In this document: piece after piece, positions 21,886 to 35,578 of the stretch
Numbering within the stretch: the stretch's first letter is position 1
How the letters are laid out: the number at the start of each line of letters is the position of its first letter
Source: Pholis gunnellus
Taxonomy: Eukaryota; Chordata; Actinopteri; Perciformes; Pholidae
Direction: 5' to 3'
Length of the DNA: 64,000 bases
Assembly: GCA_910591455.2 (NCBI GenBank)
Contig: OU342814.1
Location: 16,177,303-16,241,302, forward strand
Translations under genes and position numbers: made by a program
Notes under the pieces: generated by a model
Databases searched by the model: none
What the model was told of the DNA's origin: nothing
What the model saw: the letters and a program-made list of their open reading frames with translations, nothing else

Positions 21886-24800
21886 ACACAGAAGGCTTGT
21901 CTTATGGGTCTCAAGTTGGGATTTGGGGTCCTTCAGGGGCCTCAGTACACAGAAGACTAGTAATGGTAGTGATTTAGATATTTGATTTGCTTGATATTTT
22001 TACAGCAGGAATAAAAAAACTGAAGCATATTTTGAACATTAATGTCAAACACTGTTATCTCTCTACTTAAAGCTGAGACATTTATCCAATTCTGTATCTC
22101 CAGTGACACTGAGGTATTCAGGGTCCCAAGCATAACGTTTGTGGATAAAAAAAAACACCTATGATGCTATCAACCAATAACATTTGGCTACCGACTAATA
22201 AAGTCACCGTGTTATTATGAACAACACACGGGGCAGCATTTTTTTATTAGAGTTTTATGCGGTTTTAAGTTGCCTTATGTTGCCTGGAGCAGTCATAGAT
22301 TTAACTGAAGCATACATTTCTGTGAATATGACCAAGTGTGTGGCATCAGTCATGTATTGTTTAAACGTGTCTGTTGTCCTCTGCAGCTTTGTCTTTTTTG
22401 TTTTTTTTCTGTGGTGCCTTCAGCTCTCTGCATGCCTCCGTTTGGAATGTGTAGGCCGGCGTGGGCCTGTGGCCCACACCCCATCTCAGCGGTGAGGGTG
22501 GGAGCGGGGGAGAAAACGCCACCCCTGCAGAGACCATTTTGAAATCTGTGAGGATTTCCGTGCCATCTGGACCCGCTGCCAGTCTGCCCCAGATAGTAAG
22601 GGTTGGCAACGGTACCCGACGGTGCAATATGGCTCTCTCTTTAATGAACTACTAACTGTCCCCCGTTTTAATTGATGTGACATTTGAGCCATTTATCTCT
22701 GACATTTCAATGAAGGATGATTCTCAGCCTTGCCATTTACTTTTTTGTGCTATTTTCTAAGAGTCATTTGCATTTTTCTGCTCTAAACCTGCTTTTTGTC
22801 TCTCATTAGCTAATTAGAGAGAAACATGCACGATTAATAAAAATGAACATAACCTAGTTTGATATAGGCTTGATGAGGCATAATCAGAAAATCACTGTTT
22901 TCTTAATGTTCATCAAAAATGGTGTGAAGGGCTACCTGTGTTAAAAGGTGACTTCGATAAAGCCTTGTAACCTTTACCCACATACCAACATGTAGCCTAC
23001 AGTGTGGGACAACTTATGTTCGCAGCATGAGGAGAATCAAGCTCAATTAATCAGCATATGATTGCAGTAAGCAGCCCCCTCTGCTGGATCTTCTGAGCCA
23101 TACTGTTTGAAATCATTTTAATGCTGCATTCAGTGGCCAGACAATTATCATATGTGGCAGTCACAGTGGAAGTTTCTGCATTTGCTTTATATCTTTTAGT
23201 GAAAAAAAAAAGTTTCAAATGTGCAAATTTAAAATCATTTAAAAACAACTTTTACTTTTTGTCATTCTATATTTATTGTATATTAATTTTAATTACTGCT
23301 GGCACATGAAAGCTGTTTTGCACATTTTATATTTTGTTTGTACAGTCATTTATATTCATCCTGATAAGCGCAAATAATTTATTTAAAAAACAGGAAATAT
23401 TTAGCCATGGTGTGTTGAAATAAACAGCCTGAAGTGCGTGAGTGACATAACAACCTGGTATACTAAAGGTTCCAGCCTCAATTGTTTTCCATAATGCCAC
23501 ATATTTTTTATCTTTTTAAGATATCCTTTAAAAACACGGCTGCGCTGATGACGACTGTTCCTTTGATTGTGAGCGGCATCATTGCCAAGGTGTGGTGCCC
23601 TGTCTGTGTTGGCAGCCGGGCTGATATCTTTTGTTTGAGACTCAAAGAGCTCTTTTTCCTGTTCAGTTTCCCTCACTATTTTTGTTTGTGTGAGGTGTTG
23701 ATAGACTTATACGTTGCACAGCTTCCTTTTAGTGTACAGCACCAGATGTTTGTGAGAATAACAACCCTAACCTTTTTGTCAAAATGACAGAAATTGTTTA
23801 TTAGCAGTTTTGTCCATCCGGTAACGTATGATTGTCATAGCTCAGTCATATACTGCCTGTCTGTGTCTTGCTCTCTTTTCCTGTGTTCGCAATCTCACTC
23901 TCATGTTGGCGTGGGAGGAGTTGAAGTCATTTATGATATCAGATATTCTCTAGGAGAGCAGGAAAGTCCTGACAGACTGAACAGCCGCCATCCTCTCACA
24001 CAGCGGCGTGTGTGAGTGTGCATTTTAATCAGGAGAAATGGCTCTGTGGGCCTCACATTGCACGTCGAGGAGGTCTGGGTGTTCTCATTGTGAATACCCA
24101 GTGTACAGTAGATGTTATGTCTGTTCCTCTAAATCAAACCGTGAAGCAGGCAGGAAAAAGGCAACCTGTTATTCTGTTCTTTTTACTTTGACACTTTGTT
24201 ATTGCACTCCTCTTAAAAGAATTAGCCTGATCACCACATAAGCAATGCCGCAATCACAAAGACGTGACAAAATGTCTCTGTACCCTCTAGTGCCCACTTA
24301 TTTAGTGTGCCTGTGTGCCTCTGTCCCTCCATCTCTGATATGATGTGGCTCCTCTATTTTACTGTTGACATAGTGCTATGAATGTCTGAGCACTTTGCAA
24401 ATGAAGAGGCTTGAACTCCTGACAGGCAGTGTCGCCGGCACCATGACACACTGGCCCGCACATGCTGTGCGGCATAATGATGACATTAGGATCCAGTGAT
24501 AATATCAGGACGCACTTCAGATAAATGACTGATAAACCAGGGGTTGTGCCTCTCGTATTACACGCTTGACAGAGCAGCTAATCAGTGTCCAAGTGACTGC
24601 TATTACATAAATCATGAGCTCGACTTTGATGCATATTCCATCAGTGTTCCCTATTCATCACGTCATCTGGGGGAGACTCTCTGGATGACTGGCTGCCGGG
24701 CCAACACACATTTTAAGAGCACATTATGTTTTCATTAGAATTTGATATGATCCATTCCAGTGTTGATTTGATTTTACGTGCTCGGGTCATTTGATATGAA

Positions 24801-26942
24801 ACTACCTAGGAGAGGGAGTGTATTGTTACACTGTGCAAGCTGTTTGCGGTGTCATTTTACTCTCGCTGGCCACATTTACAGTAAAGAAGCTTGTTGATAA
24901 ACAGGATAGTTTCTAAATATAATAATCTGATTGGATTGAAATTGTCAAAATTATCTTTGTATTTTTTCACGTCATTACATTTATTCCCGGTTAATTTACG
25001 GAACTGTCTTGAAATGAAGATTCCCCATGAAGAAGCTGACCGGCGCATTATTGTTTTATTTAGCAATGAAATCAAACCGTCAGAGAGGAAGTTGGAAGGG
25101 AGATGTGGGGTGTTGAAGTGAGTCACCATGTATGTTTTATTCTCCAGTATTGGGGTCAGAGGATGTGAAGGTGGGGGTGTTAATTTAATCCCCATTCTTA
25201 CCCAGAGCATGGCCACACTCTCTAAGGAGCTTTATCTCTGACAACTGTGTCAAATTAGAGAGGCCACGAGCCCCTCATAAAGAATATGTCTGTCAGACTA
25301 CATTGTTCCTGGTCTCTGAAATATACGGCCGAGAGAGACAAAAATAGAAGATAACACCGTAGTCCCACAGTTGGACTTGAACATGATGAAATAATTTCCA
25401 AGTCATGTGATCCTGTCAGCGAGACACACCGCTAATAAAAGTGACGTCCGCGTATCATTCTCCATCTCTGGTGCTTTGCTGTTCATAGATTTCAATAAGT
25501 ATTGTGGAATACACAAAGCCGACCTGTTCTGGCATTATTCCTCATATTTGCGCCGTGAAATTATTTGTTATCTTTTATGCTAATAAAATGCATGAACACA
25601 CTTATTTAGAAAACTTTATTGGACATTAATTCATTGTAATTCAACCTGACTGCGTGTAATTGATGGGAGTGTTACATTCCATTAGGCATGGTACATAACT
25701 CTAGGTCAGTCCAGTCTGATAAGTGCCCATCATTTATCTCCCTGGTATCATCGCTGTCCCACAGTCAAACATGTAAAACAACTCTTAATGTTCTCCCTAG
25801 TCCCCTATGGGTGTTTCTCCCTGTTATCATCATTGCCTCTATTCTAGGGGGACTTCCTCTGGAGACAACATTTTCATAGACCTTTGACCTAAACCATATT
25901 TTCCATTTGAATGGTCTGACTAGTGAATATTTACAAGCATGTTTAATGTATAATAGATCTCATCTGTGAGTATCAGGAGTCATTTTCTGCTCAGTCAGGT
26001 TCTAGCGTTGGCCTTGGCCCCTTGCTTGAGGTTATGATGACCCCTCTTAAAAACAAAATGACCTGTGCCTCATTTAGGCCAAGTAGTATGCATACATATT
26101 GTACAAGTCCTAAGGGCATACATGTTTATAACAAGGAAAGCTAGCGGACTCGAATGTAAACATCTTAGCACTGTAACATTATTGTATCAGTAAAGTCCCA
26201 GAAGGTGGTAGATTTAATAATGTGGGTGGATTATATAAGAGAGAGAAATAAAGCAGTAATTTGAAATTGTTTGGGGACCTTTTGTGTCAATGGTTATGGA
26301 GGCTAAGGGACAATTTCATTCCCTCAGGCCACTGTTAAAAAGGCAATGACTTTTCTTGTACATGCACAGCATTTTGGAATCTACATGCGTTACTAGCACC
26401 ACAGGCTTTTATCATGTGATTAGTAATACATAATACATTTGATTCTATTATCAAGCATGGGGAAAAAAAAAAGGAATGAAGATGGTGAAAGGAAGAACAC
26501 GTTGATGATGAATAACGTCTGCAGCAAAGTGCTTGAATATACATTTAATAGTGAAACAGATCTCGGTTTGCTTCTCGGGTGCTTATACAACCACAGGGTT
26601 TTTAATCTCTTTCTTGCCGATGAAAGTCCCAGTAATTGCTATATTTCCCTTTTTGTTTCAAGGACCTTTGATGATCCCTTGGCTTGCATCAGAGGGCAAA
26701 GTCATTAGTGGAGAAATGAGCTCAAGTGAAGAGAAAGAGATTGCGGGGCTCCCAGCATGATTGGAAACTTTGCCTCACATTGCATCCTAATTTGAATTCA
26801 ATTTTCAATGTATATGTGATAGATAAGGACAATTACAAAATATGTACTCAGAATAATTGGTGACTATAACACCCCCCTATTTAGCATTTATAATGCACTA
26901 TATAAACATGTAATAGATGGTTTATAACATACAATGTAGTTG
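21886..26942. other. gene-free region upstream of mgmt
   Basis: No exon is recognised. There is a short CpG-rich stretch at 22440-22625 and the candidate element at 22640-22860. Long unique AT-rich blocks lie at 24860-25250 and 25430-25700, the latter with several TAAT motifs. There are no clear transposons before the foldback element. Confidence 0.5.
22640..22860. promoter_or_regulatory. candidate conserved non-coding element upstream of mgmt
   Basis: Unique AT-rich sequence with TTTTAATTGATGTGACA and an octamer ATTTGCAT at 22766-22773. It also has overlapping palindromes ATTAGCTAAT (22805-22814) and CTAATTAG (22810-22817). This is the kind of homeodomain/POU mix seen in developmental enhancers. 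Confidence 0.3.
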
Positions 26943-27378
26943 AAAGCAGATATATGGAAATCTTTTGTTTATCAATACACTACATTTGTCAACAATTATA
27001 GCTTCATCTATGAAGACATATTTTATATAATTTCATGTGTTTTACAATGATATTCATTTCCTGTTTATACAACAGCAGCCACTTATGGATGCCCACATAT
27101 ACATATATCAATATATATACATATTTATATCTGTTTACAACAACATAATAGTGTATTATAAACAATGTATTAAATGTTTACACACTGTCTACATATGCAG
27201 TATAAAACAACAACACCTATAACTCTCTCTTGTGCTCATGCTGTTGTATAAACAGATAATGAAGGACAATATAGTTAAACACTTGTGATAATATAAAATA
27301 TGTCTTCATAGAGAAAGTTATCATTGTTGATAAATACTGCATAATGATAAACACCTAAAGATTTCCCTATATGGGCTT
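26943..27378. mobile_element. foldback (long terminal inverted repeat) element
   Basis: The left arm 26943-27077 and right arm 27239-27378 are inverted copies along their whole length. Shared blocks include ctatgaagacatatttta, ctgtttatacaacagca, ggaaatcttt and gtttatca. By eye the arms are about 75-80 percent identical over about 135 bp, with a 160 bp AT-rich loop. There is no open frame of note. The form matches Angel-like foldback MITEs of fish. The arms could pair into a long hairpin if transcribed. Target duplication is not clear. Confidence 0.75.
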
Positions 27379-29417
27379 TTTTTCTTCTTACGTTTTTGAT
27401 TTAAATGAACGCTAACTGTTAATTATTTATGCTACATTTTACATTTGCCACATTGTAACAGACAACATTTGCCATCCATGTGACATGCCAGATATATATA
27501 GAGGAGTCACATTTTACACAGTAGCTAAGCCGGCAATATGCTCTATGTTATAATTCTGCAATCATCATCAAGTTGTTCAGGGAGGGAGTGAGGGGTGCAG
27601 GGACATGTGAAATATGAAATGCTGTCAATCAAACTGCGGTATACAACACACTGTTGCGGTTGGGTGACAGTGGTTCTTTCATGTAAATCACAGACATTAG
27701 AAATAAAAGACAGGCCTGTTGACTTGTTTCATGCTGGGAATCGGTGGCCCAGCATGTGTTGCTCTGTCTGTGCTTCACTCTCCTGTGGAACCGCTGTCCC
27801 CTGGGTCCTAGCACTGCTCCCTGGGGTGCACTGCATATAATTACCCACAATCCACCCTGAAACAGCTCTCATTTACAGTAATCAACAGTCTGCACTTCAA
27901 AGGATTCATGTGGCATCAGAAACCAAGAGCCAGTGTGTGTTATTACAAATTGTTATTATTGCCTCACAGTCACCTTTATATACTGAAGCTGATGACTGTG
28001 CTAACTAAGGCGACTATGAGATTCCTGCATGTTTTCATTATTATTATAATAGTTTGTTTGGTCCATTAAGGGCTGATGAGGGCAAAGATGATATCGTATA
28101 TGTTGTTATCAACTTCAAAAGCAGCCTTAGTTCAATATAAGGTCTGAACAACAGCAGCAAAAGCATCAGATGTCTAATATTATACAGGAGGGTGTGAGGA
28201 GAAACGGGGGGTTAGCTTCATCAAGGGCTTAAATTTACATGACTAACGAATTCAGACTGCAAGTAAGAAATGCAAGATCATTTGATCATTTGGCAGACAT
28301 GATGGTGGTCTGTGTGATAATGGTCATTATCATAAACCGGAGCCATCATTAGGCTTGATTTCAGATAATGGTCAGTGTGGAAACCATTTTATACAAAGAA
28401 AAGCCGCTCCCCATTAAAGACATATTAAGTGAATTAACTCACATCATGAGTAGGGAACCACTGTGTGGTATTGCCTCCAACATAATGTGCTTATAATGTG
28501 AAGTGATTTCTCCTGACTGGAGACAAGTCAGCCAGTTTACATTCATAATGATTTGCTTTAACCCTGCAGCATTCAGCGAGTCACAACAGAGACACATATT
28601 TTTGGATACATGTTTGTATCCATTTAAATCAGATGTAATATAATTTAGAATATATATGTTTCTGAACAGTTTGATTTCTAGGATTTGTGAAACATGAATT
28701 TATAATGTTTTTGTTTTGTTACAAATATGTACGTCATTTTCATATGATATTGTATTTTTTGGAGTAATTCAGTCCTCCATATTATAGTTACATTACAGGA
28801 ATACAGTACAAACATGTATATTTGGTGCTAAACCAGCATAAAAACTAACTGTGAATTACCAACAGCAAATATTTATGTTTATTAAATTGGCCATAGGCAT
28901 ACAAAACTAAATATGCAAACCTTGCATGTTCATAAATAAAGTTTGTAAATTGCACATTTTACAATATATGATTCTTTAAGATGTTGTTAACATGGACGTA
29001 TTTGTGCATGTAACATATACATTCCTCAGTAATTTAGTAATTCAAAGATGCTTCTCCCATTTACCTCTTGGCAAAATGGCTGCATTGCATCCAGAGAGAC
29101 CACCTTCAGACATGACATCCTCAGCTCTCTGGTGGGAAGAGCAGCGTCCTCCACAGAAGCTGCCTCTGACCCGCTGGCACTGCTGGGCCTCATCATTGCC
29201 GGTCCATTAGGAATGCTGGAGCAGGTCTCCAAACGGGCACGGCTGCACCACATTACTCCTACCCCTCACTGCTGGCAGGTCCCCTAGGGGCCAGGTCATG
29301 TCATGGCATGGGTGCCCTGTGAGTGAGCTTGTACCAGGTCTGCCCTTGACATGCCCCCCCACACTCCCCCTTACTCCTCCTCCTCCTCCTTCTCCTCCAT
29401 GGAGAAGGGAGAGCAGA

Positions 29418-29690
29418 CCGTCCGGATGGGGCACTGGGGGTGCCAGCTGGTGCCAGCTGCGAGGGGAGATATCCAAGGTGGCGGACACCTGTCCTAACTC
29501 GCGCCCCCCAGCTCCCACAATGCATCTGGTGCGGCCCCGCAGACCCATCGTGGGGAAATGAGGCGCTAACCTTGAGGAGAAATGCTCTCAGCGTCGCATT
29601 AAGAGAGGCCCTAATTGCCGAGCGCTAGCACTGCCAAATGACATTAGGATGTGCTGTCGTTTACTTTAACATAATGGCTCAGCGTGTTTT
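29418..29690. promoter_or_regulatory. CpG-dense patch in the gene desert
   Basis: I count about 16 CpG in 270 bp within a GC-rich block (29060-29690), flanked by AT-rich DNA. There is no exon I recognise. It may be an unmethylated enhancer or a promoter of a non-coding RNA. Confidence 0.3.
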
Positions 29691-30269
29691 TTGGCTAAAC
29701 TTCCTTTGCTTCTCTGAGGTGTTTCACCACAGTGGCCGTTTTGGCCCTGTCATGACCAATCAGCGGAGGACTTGACGATTCTTCAGGACAATAATTCTAA
29801 AGACATTTGAGAATTGGGTATTCAAATATAAAATTGTACTCCGTGGTGGGAAAAAACCCACATGACTACTCCATACTATGAACTCACTATGCCATGTAAA
29901 TGGGTGCCATTTGTGAAATAGCAAGTGCATTAACTGTACAAGCCGGGTGAGTGATTGTATTATTTATTCCCTTTTTCATCAAACCACATGCTTGTATGGC
30001 TTTGTCGTTTCAAAGATATACTATCATAGTCCACTCAGTGTGATTAAATTACACAAGCATGCTCATTACATTATGCATACTGTAATAAGAATAGCCCTGA
30101 CCGGTCTGTAGCAGTATAGCAGGCTCCACAGAGAATGATCACATGTTTCACTGCTGCACTAGATTTTTGGGGCACCCATTAGCAGAACAAAAATCACCTT
30201 TGATTTAATGAAAGGTCCTCATTTGCTTACCGGCTCCCCTCACTTATGGGCACATGGTTAAATTAAGCA

Positions 30270-30304
30270 CCCCCACCACCACCCCCACCACCACCACCAC
30301 CACT
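30270..30304. repeat. (CCA)n microsatellite
   Basis: Imperfect CCA triplets, about 11 units, in the gene-free region. Confidence 0.85.
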
Positions 30305-31084
30305 ACCTCCCCACCCCCATCTTAGCCTCCATTCGAAGGAGACACCGTCCCCTCTCCTACAGAATAATGCGGTGATGATTCTATGATCTGGTGTTTCAAG
30401 TCTGCGGGAGTGTCAGAAATCCACTGCAAGGTGCTTCTAATTGCAGATACACCTCAGCACTTGAAAGTAATGAATGTGAGCATGGTGAAACCTCCAAGGA
30501 TCAAACGCTAGTAATACATCATCAGTTCTGAAAAGGGTAATTCGTTTCCCTTCGCCAAGCAAAATATTAGAAGTTCAGATAGGGGGTTTTATTATTAATT
30601 TATTCTTCCCCCAATACATGATTTTGTAATTGAAGTGCTATGAATAAAGTAACCCATATATCTTAGCGAGCCACTATATGCATCCGTTGACTAGACGTGG
30701 GATTTGAGTGTGTAAATATTGTCTGTAGCGAGTCGCAACAAGGATGATTCTTCCTCAAACACACTTTGGTGATATGTTTGATTGGATTTTGAGCCATGTA
30801 TTTCCCAAGATCATAACAAATCATACTTTATTGTGTCTCATCTTACATCTATAGCGTTATTTACTGTACTTCTAGCAAGCTTAACTTCATGATTTTGTTT
30901 GAAGTTTTGTTCAGATGAAGGCTCCTACTGTTGGCAAGTCCTTTTTAAGTCTTAAGGTCTTAAATTGAACAGATTTTTTTTTTCAATTCAAGAAGGTATC
31001 TGTAGCATTTTTTTGTATCCCCCATACACTCTGCAATGTGCATGCATAGGCCTACAATGCAAATGTTATTTCTAAACTTTGCTT

Positions 31085-31600
31085 CACCTAACCCCTCCGA
31101 AGACTATCACCTCCAGTCGCCTTGGGGTAATCGTGCCACAGGGACCCAGTCAAAACAAGTCCGCCAGTTCACTAGAAGACGGCCTCTTACTGCTGGTTGA
31201 CCCTTGTGGCCACCAAGCTGTTGACCCCAGGAACGCAGGGGTAAGAAGTTCAAAGCCCAGCTGTCCGTGCGTGATCTCTTCGTCTAGGCCACAGTCGTGC
31301 GCCGCGGGGCCACTTCCCCCGCTGCCTGAAACCGGTCTTCACTCAAACTAAATCAGGATATGCTATGCTCCTTCAATGGTGCTCTAAACTGCCGAAACTC
31401 AGTTGAGCGCAGAGTGTTTGTGTGTTCGCGGGATGTAATTTACGGCCCTGTGTTGAATGCGAGCTACCAACCTTGTGCAGGGACCAGTGTTGCGGCTGCT
31501 CATGGCATCTGCTCACGCGGCCACTGAGGAACAAGCATAACAATGTGCCATTCACGGGCCAGATGATGTCCAACTGCGAAGAAGAGCTTGGACAGGAAGG
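31085..31600. promoter_or_regulatory. CpG-island-like patch in the gene desert
   Basis: About 26 CpG occur in 485 bp (31096-31580), a density close to the mgmt promoter block. A donor-like CAGGG|gtaaga occurs at 31236-31246 on the plus strand. No coding match is seen. It could be the promoter or first exon of an unannotated transcript, or a CpG-rich enhancer. Confidence 0.3.
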
Positions 31601-34362
31601 GTAGGAGAAGGGCAAAAGAGACAGGAGAGGTTGATGGACTTAACAAGAAAACAAAAAAAATACTAAAATCACAAAAAAGAAGACTGACATATATCTATGA
31701 AAAATCCCAGTAACGTGAGCACAATTCATTTCATGGCACATTTATCGCATACTTACTGCTGAACAGCCTGTCACAAGATTACCTACATAATCAATTCCTT
31801 GTTATTTCAATGGAGAGACAAATCAGAGTTGTGGTCTGCAGTTAAAGTCAGGTCTCAGCGACCTGTCATCTGTGGTGCACAGTTAGGAGGTGGCTAACCC
31901 CTAGGGGGAGGAGAGAAAGTGCTGGGGGGTCTGAGGTGTAAAAACCCAGGAATTTCAGTGGCTGATAAATGAGGCTCTTCCTAACTGCATATGGTATGTG
32001 TTTTAAACTGACTCCCCCTCGGCCCTCCTCGTAGCCAGCCATCCTTCATGAGGAGTTCAGGGGCCCTCCGCTGTACATTGGGGCCCTGTTTTGTTGCCAA
32101 GACAGGCCCCCTGCATAGGCTGCATATGGGACTGTATGACGTCTGGCTCGGCCGGCTTTCACGGATTGTTATGGTGGTGTTATGAAGGCTTCACATTGGG
32201 TCATAGTTAATTTACACTGACTTTGTAAGCTATTAGTTTTACAAAGAAAACGGTTTGCCACTCAGGATATACACCTGCTACCTGAGAATAACAGAAGTAA
32301 AATTACAATATTTCTAAAAGGAAAACAGCCAAAAGGCGAAGAATGAAATGACATCTGTCTGACAGTTTGTTAATGTGATCTTGAAGTACGAAGAAAACAG
32401 CTTTAACACCATCTTCCTTTAAATAGAGTAATATCCAAGTACGGAACCACTCTATATACAAAGGGCAGTGTGTGAACATGACACTATGATGTTTCATAAC
32501 ATCAACAGTAGCACTTGTAAATTGTAACTAGTGACAATATGGTGACCTTTGTGGTGCAATGAGCACTTAGTATAGGTGATTTCTGCACGTTTTAGCACGG
32601 TGGTTGCTCACCGTCCTGTTCAGTAGTCTTTTAACCAGCCGGCCGGACACATATACCCCCCGGTTATTCCACTGGACCTTTACCTCCTCTCTTATAATAG
32701 CACCCCACTCTCAGTCTTTCCAATGTATTCTACTCATTGTTTACTGTACATGCGGGTCCAGAGTAATAATAAATAAGGAGCGTGTGTGCCGTGCCAACAT
32801 GATTGATTACGACAGGGAGGCAAGGTCAGGATGGAGGAACAGGCTAGGGCTGTCCGACTCATTGAGTTAACACTGTATCCGTATTGTATGAATGTCACCA
32901 GCGATCCTGTGATTTATTACTACAGCCACTGCTCAATTCTCCTTTTCTACCTCCCCCCTTCTTATGGTACCTGACCGAGATACAGGATATGAACAGAAGT
33001 GTAGACAAAATTCAGCACGTCAGTGAGCAGCTTACATCTGTATTGGAATATTTTAGTTATTTTCTATTTAAATAATTTGTTTGAATAATTAAAGCATTTA
33101 TGGGAAATGAAGCAGAAAAAGCAACAACTTTGCATTTTTTTAAACTTATGTTAATATATATTTTTCACCCATTTATTTCAGGGTTTATATTTTGGTCATT
33201 TAAACAGGGTATATTCCGTCAGTAAACTTAACGTGCCGTCCGTATGAAGCCATGTTACAAACACAGACACACACTCTCACACAAACACATACATTAAAAC
33301 GGCACACAGCGCCTCGGCACAACAACAACAGTAAAAAAAAATCTGAAAGGAGTGACTGAATTGTTTATTTGCTTGAATAACACACCAAAAAAAAAAAAGT
33401 CATTGTCACTTTCAACAATATATACTGAACTACTCTTTCCTTTCAGAGGATCTAACCTTTCGTCTTGGACTGAATACACAATGCCCCTCTGGACCTCTGG
33501 ACTGCTCACTCTTTAGTGCATGTCAAGAAGACACCAGTCTGGACTATTTCCTCTGGGAGGTGGGTAAGCAAGCGCCACGCTCTGTCAGTTAGCGTAAAAT
33601 GTTTCAGACTGAAGATGGATGGAGACGACGTGTCACTATGGCTCAACCGGGCTTTCACTGCTGCCATGGCCATGTCCTGGTCACATCAACCCAAGCGACC
33701 GAATCGCTAGGACCTGTCCTTCCTTTTGAGTTAGCATATACACTACATGACAGAGCTTGTGGCCTTCACTCACTCAGGGCAGCAAAAAAAATAAAAAGAA
33801 GGTTCTTTTGGTACGACAGGTCGTCTGGATGAAACAGAATACTTTCATTGATTTGTTTGTTTCAGCAACACTTTCGGAAAATAGAAATACTGTAGCATGT
33901 CAACAAGAAGTTATTTAAATGGCAAAAGTTCAGATGTGAAGAGAGGTGCAGTGAATGATGTCACTGATATTTTTGCACGGCTTGATTTACAATCACAGAG
34001 CATTACAATTAAAACAAACCAGGAGAACTAGAAAAACTTGAAGGGTCTGACGAGAGAGGACCTTGACATGGAAAGTCTTGGAGTGCTGACCTCTGCGTTT
34101 GACCTCTCCAAATATGTTTCCACAGGCAATTCCATAACTCTCCAGCCAACATTTAAATGCTTCCTGTTTGACAGGAAGTTCCACATCACTCTGTGGGACC
34201 AGTTCTAGTGCTCAACTGTGCGAAACGGCAGCGCGCAAAAACCAGAGTTAATTTATATCACGTCTCATCACCTTTTTGTGGAAGACTGCACCCACACATG
34301 TACACAATCAGGCAGAGACAAACATTTGAGCGCGGGGCTTTTTGGTCATGTATGCTTGTGCG

Positions 34363-34402
34363 CACACACACACACACACACACACTCACACACACACACA
34401 CG
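34363..34402. repeat. (CA)n microsatellite
   Basis: About 20 CA units with one CT interruption, followed by CA/CT-mixed sequence. Confidence 0.9.
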
Positions 34403-35540
34403 TACACACTCACTCTCTCTGGACTGGTAATTTACCCTCCATTTGAGTCAAAGGTACAGTATGTAGTGGCCATACATACTTCCTGAAGTAAAAGTCTCTG
34501 TATGACAAGATATTTTTCTCACACTTTTACTCTCTCTCCGTCCATCTCTCGCTCTCTCTCTCTGTGTCTCTTTCTCACTCACTCACTATTTCACAGTGTT
34601 GTTATTGGAATGTGTGTGTGTGCTGGTGCGGACTGTGAAACTGATGAATGACCAGCCATGGCAGATTCATAGTCCGGATCCTGGTGCAGCTGGAGAGGAA
34701 ACTAATGGCAAGCTGGGACTATGGAGGTCTCAGAGCTAATACCTGTCTCTTCCATCAGGAGACCTGGGGGCATTTTTTTACACCCAGCCAAATAAGAGTC
34801 ACCCCCCCACCACCACCAGCACTCCTTCTTTTAACACCTTCCAACTCCTCGCCGCCACCCCCTCAAGATAAACCCCCTCTCTCATGCACATACATACACA
34901 TGTATGCAGGCTGTACGCTTGCACACACATGCAAGCAGTCAAGCACACAAGCATGCAGCCACACACAGATGGACACACACCCCTGCCGAGCCCCCAAACT
35001 GTCCGAACAGTGGGGTGCTGGGGGAAGAGTTTAATAGTGAATGGGTGGCCTTACAGGTACTGGGCATCAGCTGTCTGAGAGTAAATGTGCGGCAAAAAGA
35101 CAAGGATGGGCACTTTACTGGACATTGGCTTTGGCTCCCTGATGATCAGCCACACTATGAAACGTTGTCTCTTCCTTTGTGCGGGAGGTTCAGTCGTGCA
35201 CCTTGAAGTTGCACCCCTCCTGCAAATGTTGTGCTTGTACCCATTTCCCCAGCAACCAGGTTTAATATTGAACCCGTGTCTCAATACATATATTAATGTT
35301 TGCAGTCGTACGCCTCCCAATGTTGTCCTCATTAGTGTTCTATACTATGTTCGTCCTGAGAGCAGGCTGTGAAATAGAATCAGAGCGCTAGTGGAAGTCA
35401 TTAGTCAGTTTTGAGTGTGCATATGTTCAATTGACCTGCAGTATGTAAATTCCTGCAATGCTGGCCTTGCATATGGGCCGCGTGCCTCACTGGAGGCCCG
35501 TCCAGCATGGTGCCTCATTACAGAGCGGCTTTCCAGAGTC

Positions 35541-35578
35541 CTCTCTGTTAATTAGAGAGCCTTTGTCCGTCACGTGAC
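35541..35578. promoter_or_regulatory. dyad and GTCACGTGAC E-box
   Basis: CTCTCT-gttaatt-AGAGAG (35541-35559) is followed by GTCACGTGAC (35569-35578), a perfect palindrome of the bHLH-Zip USF/MITF/TFE type. AGGTCA lies shortly after, near 35600. The block 35380-35620 is unique sequence. Confidence 0.3.

Larger units (their letters stand above)
27379..31084. other. gene-free region, AT-rich then GC-rich
   Basis: 27379-29000 is AT-rich unique sequence. 29060-29690 is GC-rich with the CpG-dense patch. 30270-30304 is a CCA repeat. A POU octamer ATGCAAAT is at 31057-31064. No exon is seen. Confidence 0.5.
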
